From: CAYLLN01 sp036496265
GTDB lineage: Bacteria; Planctomycetota; Planctomycetia; Pirellulales; Pirellulaceae
Assembly: GCA_036496265.1 (NCBI GenBank)
Contig: DASXLL010000131.1
Location: 1 to 14,359 of the forward strand
Length of the DNA: 14,359 nucleotides
Direction: 5' to 3'
The notes beneath the pieces were generated by a model. The model saw only the letters and a list, made by a program, of their open reading frames with translations, had not been told where the DNA came from and did no database searches. Positions 13,179-14,359 of the stretch are shown piece after piece (the stretch's first letter is position 1; the number at the start of each line of letters is the position of its first letter). Both the position numbers and the translations under genes were made by a program.

Positions 13179-14359
13179 ATGAAACGCATCGCTTTTGCAG
13201 CAGCGGCAGCCTTCTTTCTCCTGACAGCCGCGACCTTCGCCCAAGGCGTGCTCGTCGTCATCAATCCGCCGCATCCAATCCCGCTCCCTCGGCCGATTCC
13301 CCACCCGCCGTCGCCGCCGAGCATGTCGTACAAGATCAAGGACCTCGACTACGCCGCCAAAATCACCGACCAGGTGGCTCAAGTCGCCGTCACGCAGGCC
13401 TTCGTCAATACCGGCAGCCGGCAGATGGAAGTGTCGTTCATGTTCCCGGTGCCGTACGACGGGGCGATCGACCGCATGACGTTCATGGTCGATGGCAAGG
13501 AATACGACGCCAAACTGCTCGACGCCAAAGAAGCCCGCAAGATCTACGAAGAGCACGTCCGCAAGTCGCAAGACCCAGCCCTCCTCGAATGGATGGGCCA
13601 TGGCATGCTCAAGGCGAGCGTCTTTCCTGTCCCGCCCGGGGCCGAGCGAAAAGTATCGCTCAAGTTCAGCCAGCTGCTCCGAAAGGACGGCAAGCTCACT
13701 GATTTGATCATTCCGCTTTCGACCGCCAAATACACTTCCTCGCCGGTTGAGAAACTCTCGATCCGTGTGGCGATTGAAACGGCGCACGAACTGAAGAACG
13801 TCTATAGCCCGACGCACGCGGTCAATATCGATCGGCCCGACAGCAAACACGCCGTCGTTAAGATCGAAGCGAAAAGCACCATTCCTACGAATGACATTCG
13901 GCTGCTCTTCGACTCGAGCGACGGCAAGCTTGGCGCGAGCGTTGTGAGCTACAAGCCGGAAGCCGACGCCGATGGATTCTTTCTGCTGCTCGCGAGTCCG
14001 GAAATCAAAGCGGCAAGCGACGACCGCCCCGCTAAGACTGTCATCTTCGTCGTCGATCGCTCCGGCAGCATGAGCGGCAAGAAGATTGAGCAGGCCAAGG
14101 ATGCGTTGAAGTTTGTTCTTAATAATCTGCGGACCGGAGATACGTTTAACATCGTGGCCTACGACAGCACCGTCGAAAGTTTTCGGCCAGAGCTGCAAAA
14201 ATACGACGAAGAGACCCGCAAATCGGCCCTCGGCTTTGTCGAAAGTCTCTTCGCCGGCGGCAGCACGAACATCGATGGTGCATTGAATGCGGCGCTCTCC
14301 ATGATTCGCGACGATTCGCGACCTAATTTTGTTTTGTTCCTTACGGACGGACTGCCGAC
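13179..14359 (+). CDS. Secreted VIT / von Willebrand factor A domain protein, 3' end outside window
   Basis: This is the first 393 residues of an exported protein related to the inter-alpha-trypsin-inhibitor heavy-chain type. A signal peptide (MKRIAFAAAAAFFLLTAATFA) is followed by a proline/histidine-rich stretch at about 29-48. A VIT domain follows at about 50-170 (QAFVNTGSRQMEVSFMFPVP, then LLDAKEARKIYEEHV). The vWA domain begins near residue 285 with the metal-site motif D293-R-S295-G-S297. The threonine in GGSTNIDGAL and the aspartate in FLTDG complete a canonical MIDAS, so metal-dependent ligand binding is expected. AGGA at about 13167-13170 is a good ribosome site. The coding frame continues past the last base, so the C-terminus and any membrane anchor are not seen. 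Such proteins probably act at the cell surface; the ligand is unknown. Confidence 0.92.
   Translation, partial: MKRIAFAAAAAFFLLTAATFAQGVLVVINPPHPIPLPRPIPHPPSPPSMSYKIKDLDYAAKITDQVAQVAVTQAFVNTGSRQMEVSFMFPVPYDGAIDRMTFMVDGKEYDAKLLDAKEARKIYEEHVRKSQDPALLEWMGHGMLKASVFPVPPGAERKVSLKFSQLLRKDGKLTDLIIPLSTAKYTSSPVEKLSIRVAIETAHELKNVYSPTHAVNIDRPDSKHAVVKIEAKSTIPTNDIRLLFDSSDGKLGASVVSYKPEADADGFFLLLASPEIKAASDDRPAKTVIFVVDRSGSMSGKKIEQAKDALKFVLNNLRTGDTFNIVAYDSTVESFRPELQKYDEETRKSALGFVESLFAGGSTNIDGALNAALSMIRDDSRPNFVLFLTDGLP

Noticed and set aside
13023..14198. Minus-strand frame of 391 codons
   Set aside because: It is a shadow of the VIT/vWA gene. The plus strand shows a signal peptide, VIT motifs and a MIDAS, while this frame shows only Arg/Val/Asp-rich shadow composition.
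1..14359. CRISPR array, tRNA/rRNA genes, or a defence island
   Set aside because: I saw no regularly spaced direct repeats, no clover-leaf or rRNA-like conserved stretches, and no nuclease, methylase or toxin-antitoxin genes.

Overview
The window looks like a GC-rich chromosome of a planctomycete (PVC superphylum, most likely a Pirellulales-type heterotroph). The main reasons are a PVC-type membrane-bound dehydrogenase fused to a PVC-type haem-binding domain, a secreted BPL_N/GATase-like protein, a sialate O-acetylesterase-family enzyme, two PhyH-family dioxygenases, and many Sec signal peptides. Strong C-ending codon bias also creates long antisense shadow frames. No tRNA, rRNA, CRISPR array or recognisable defence system is visible. 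The assignment rests on gene content only.

Layout. 1-373 is the C-terminal end of a Tn5-like IS4-family transposase. It is followed by a 464-base gene-free stretch with three perfect hairpins that share a TCCT loop, then spaced TATTAG motifs. 838-2369 is a secreted sialate O-acetylesterase-family gene broken by one missing base near 1422. A group of three small hairpins (2370-2472) separates it from two consecutive, divergent PhyH-family oxygenase genes (2493-3278 and 3312-4043). Converging on these from the minus strand is a two-gene unit: a secreted nine-repeat FG-GAP protein (6317-4335) and a membrane-anchored acyl-carrier-like small protein (4322-4053) that ends just before the expected phosphopantetheine serine.

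A TPR/O-GlcNAc-transferase-like glycosyltransferase (6459-8120) diverges from the FG-GAP gene. Its stop codon overlaps that of a convergent secreted BPL_N/GATase1-like protein (8887-8117). A DUF1810 gene (9412-8972) lies upstream on the same minus strand and diverges from a very large secreted dehydrogenase/HEAT/cytochrome c fusion (9521-12682). A probable 88-residue small gene and the 5' part of a VIT/von Willebrand A protein close the window.

Functionally this is mostly envelope or periplasmic biology: enzymes and repeat proteins exported by Sec, a haem-linked dehydrogenase, and a glycosyltransferase. I see no single dedicated pathway. The most unusual signals are small: the hairpins with a constant loop, a palindromic repeat that supplies the stop codon of two unrelated genes, a 7-bp tandem repeat placed where copy change would cut off the haem domain, and the truncated membrane-bound carrier-protein-like gene.
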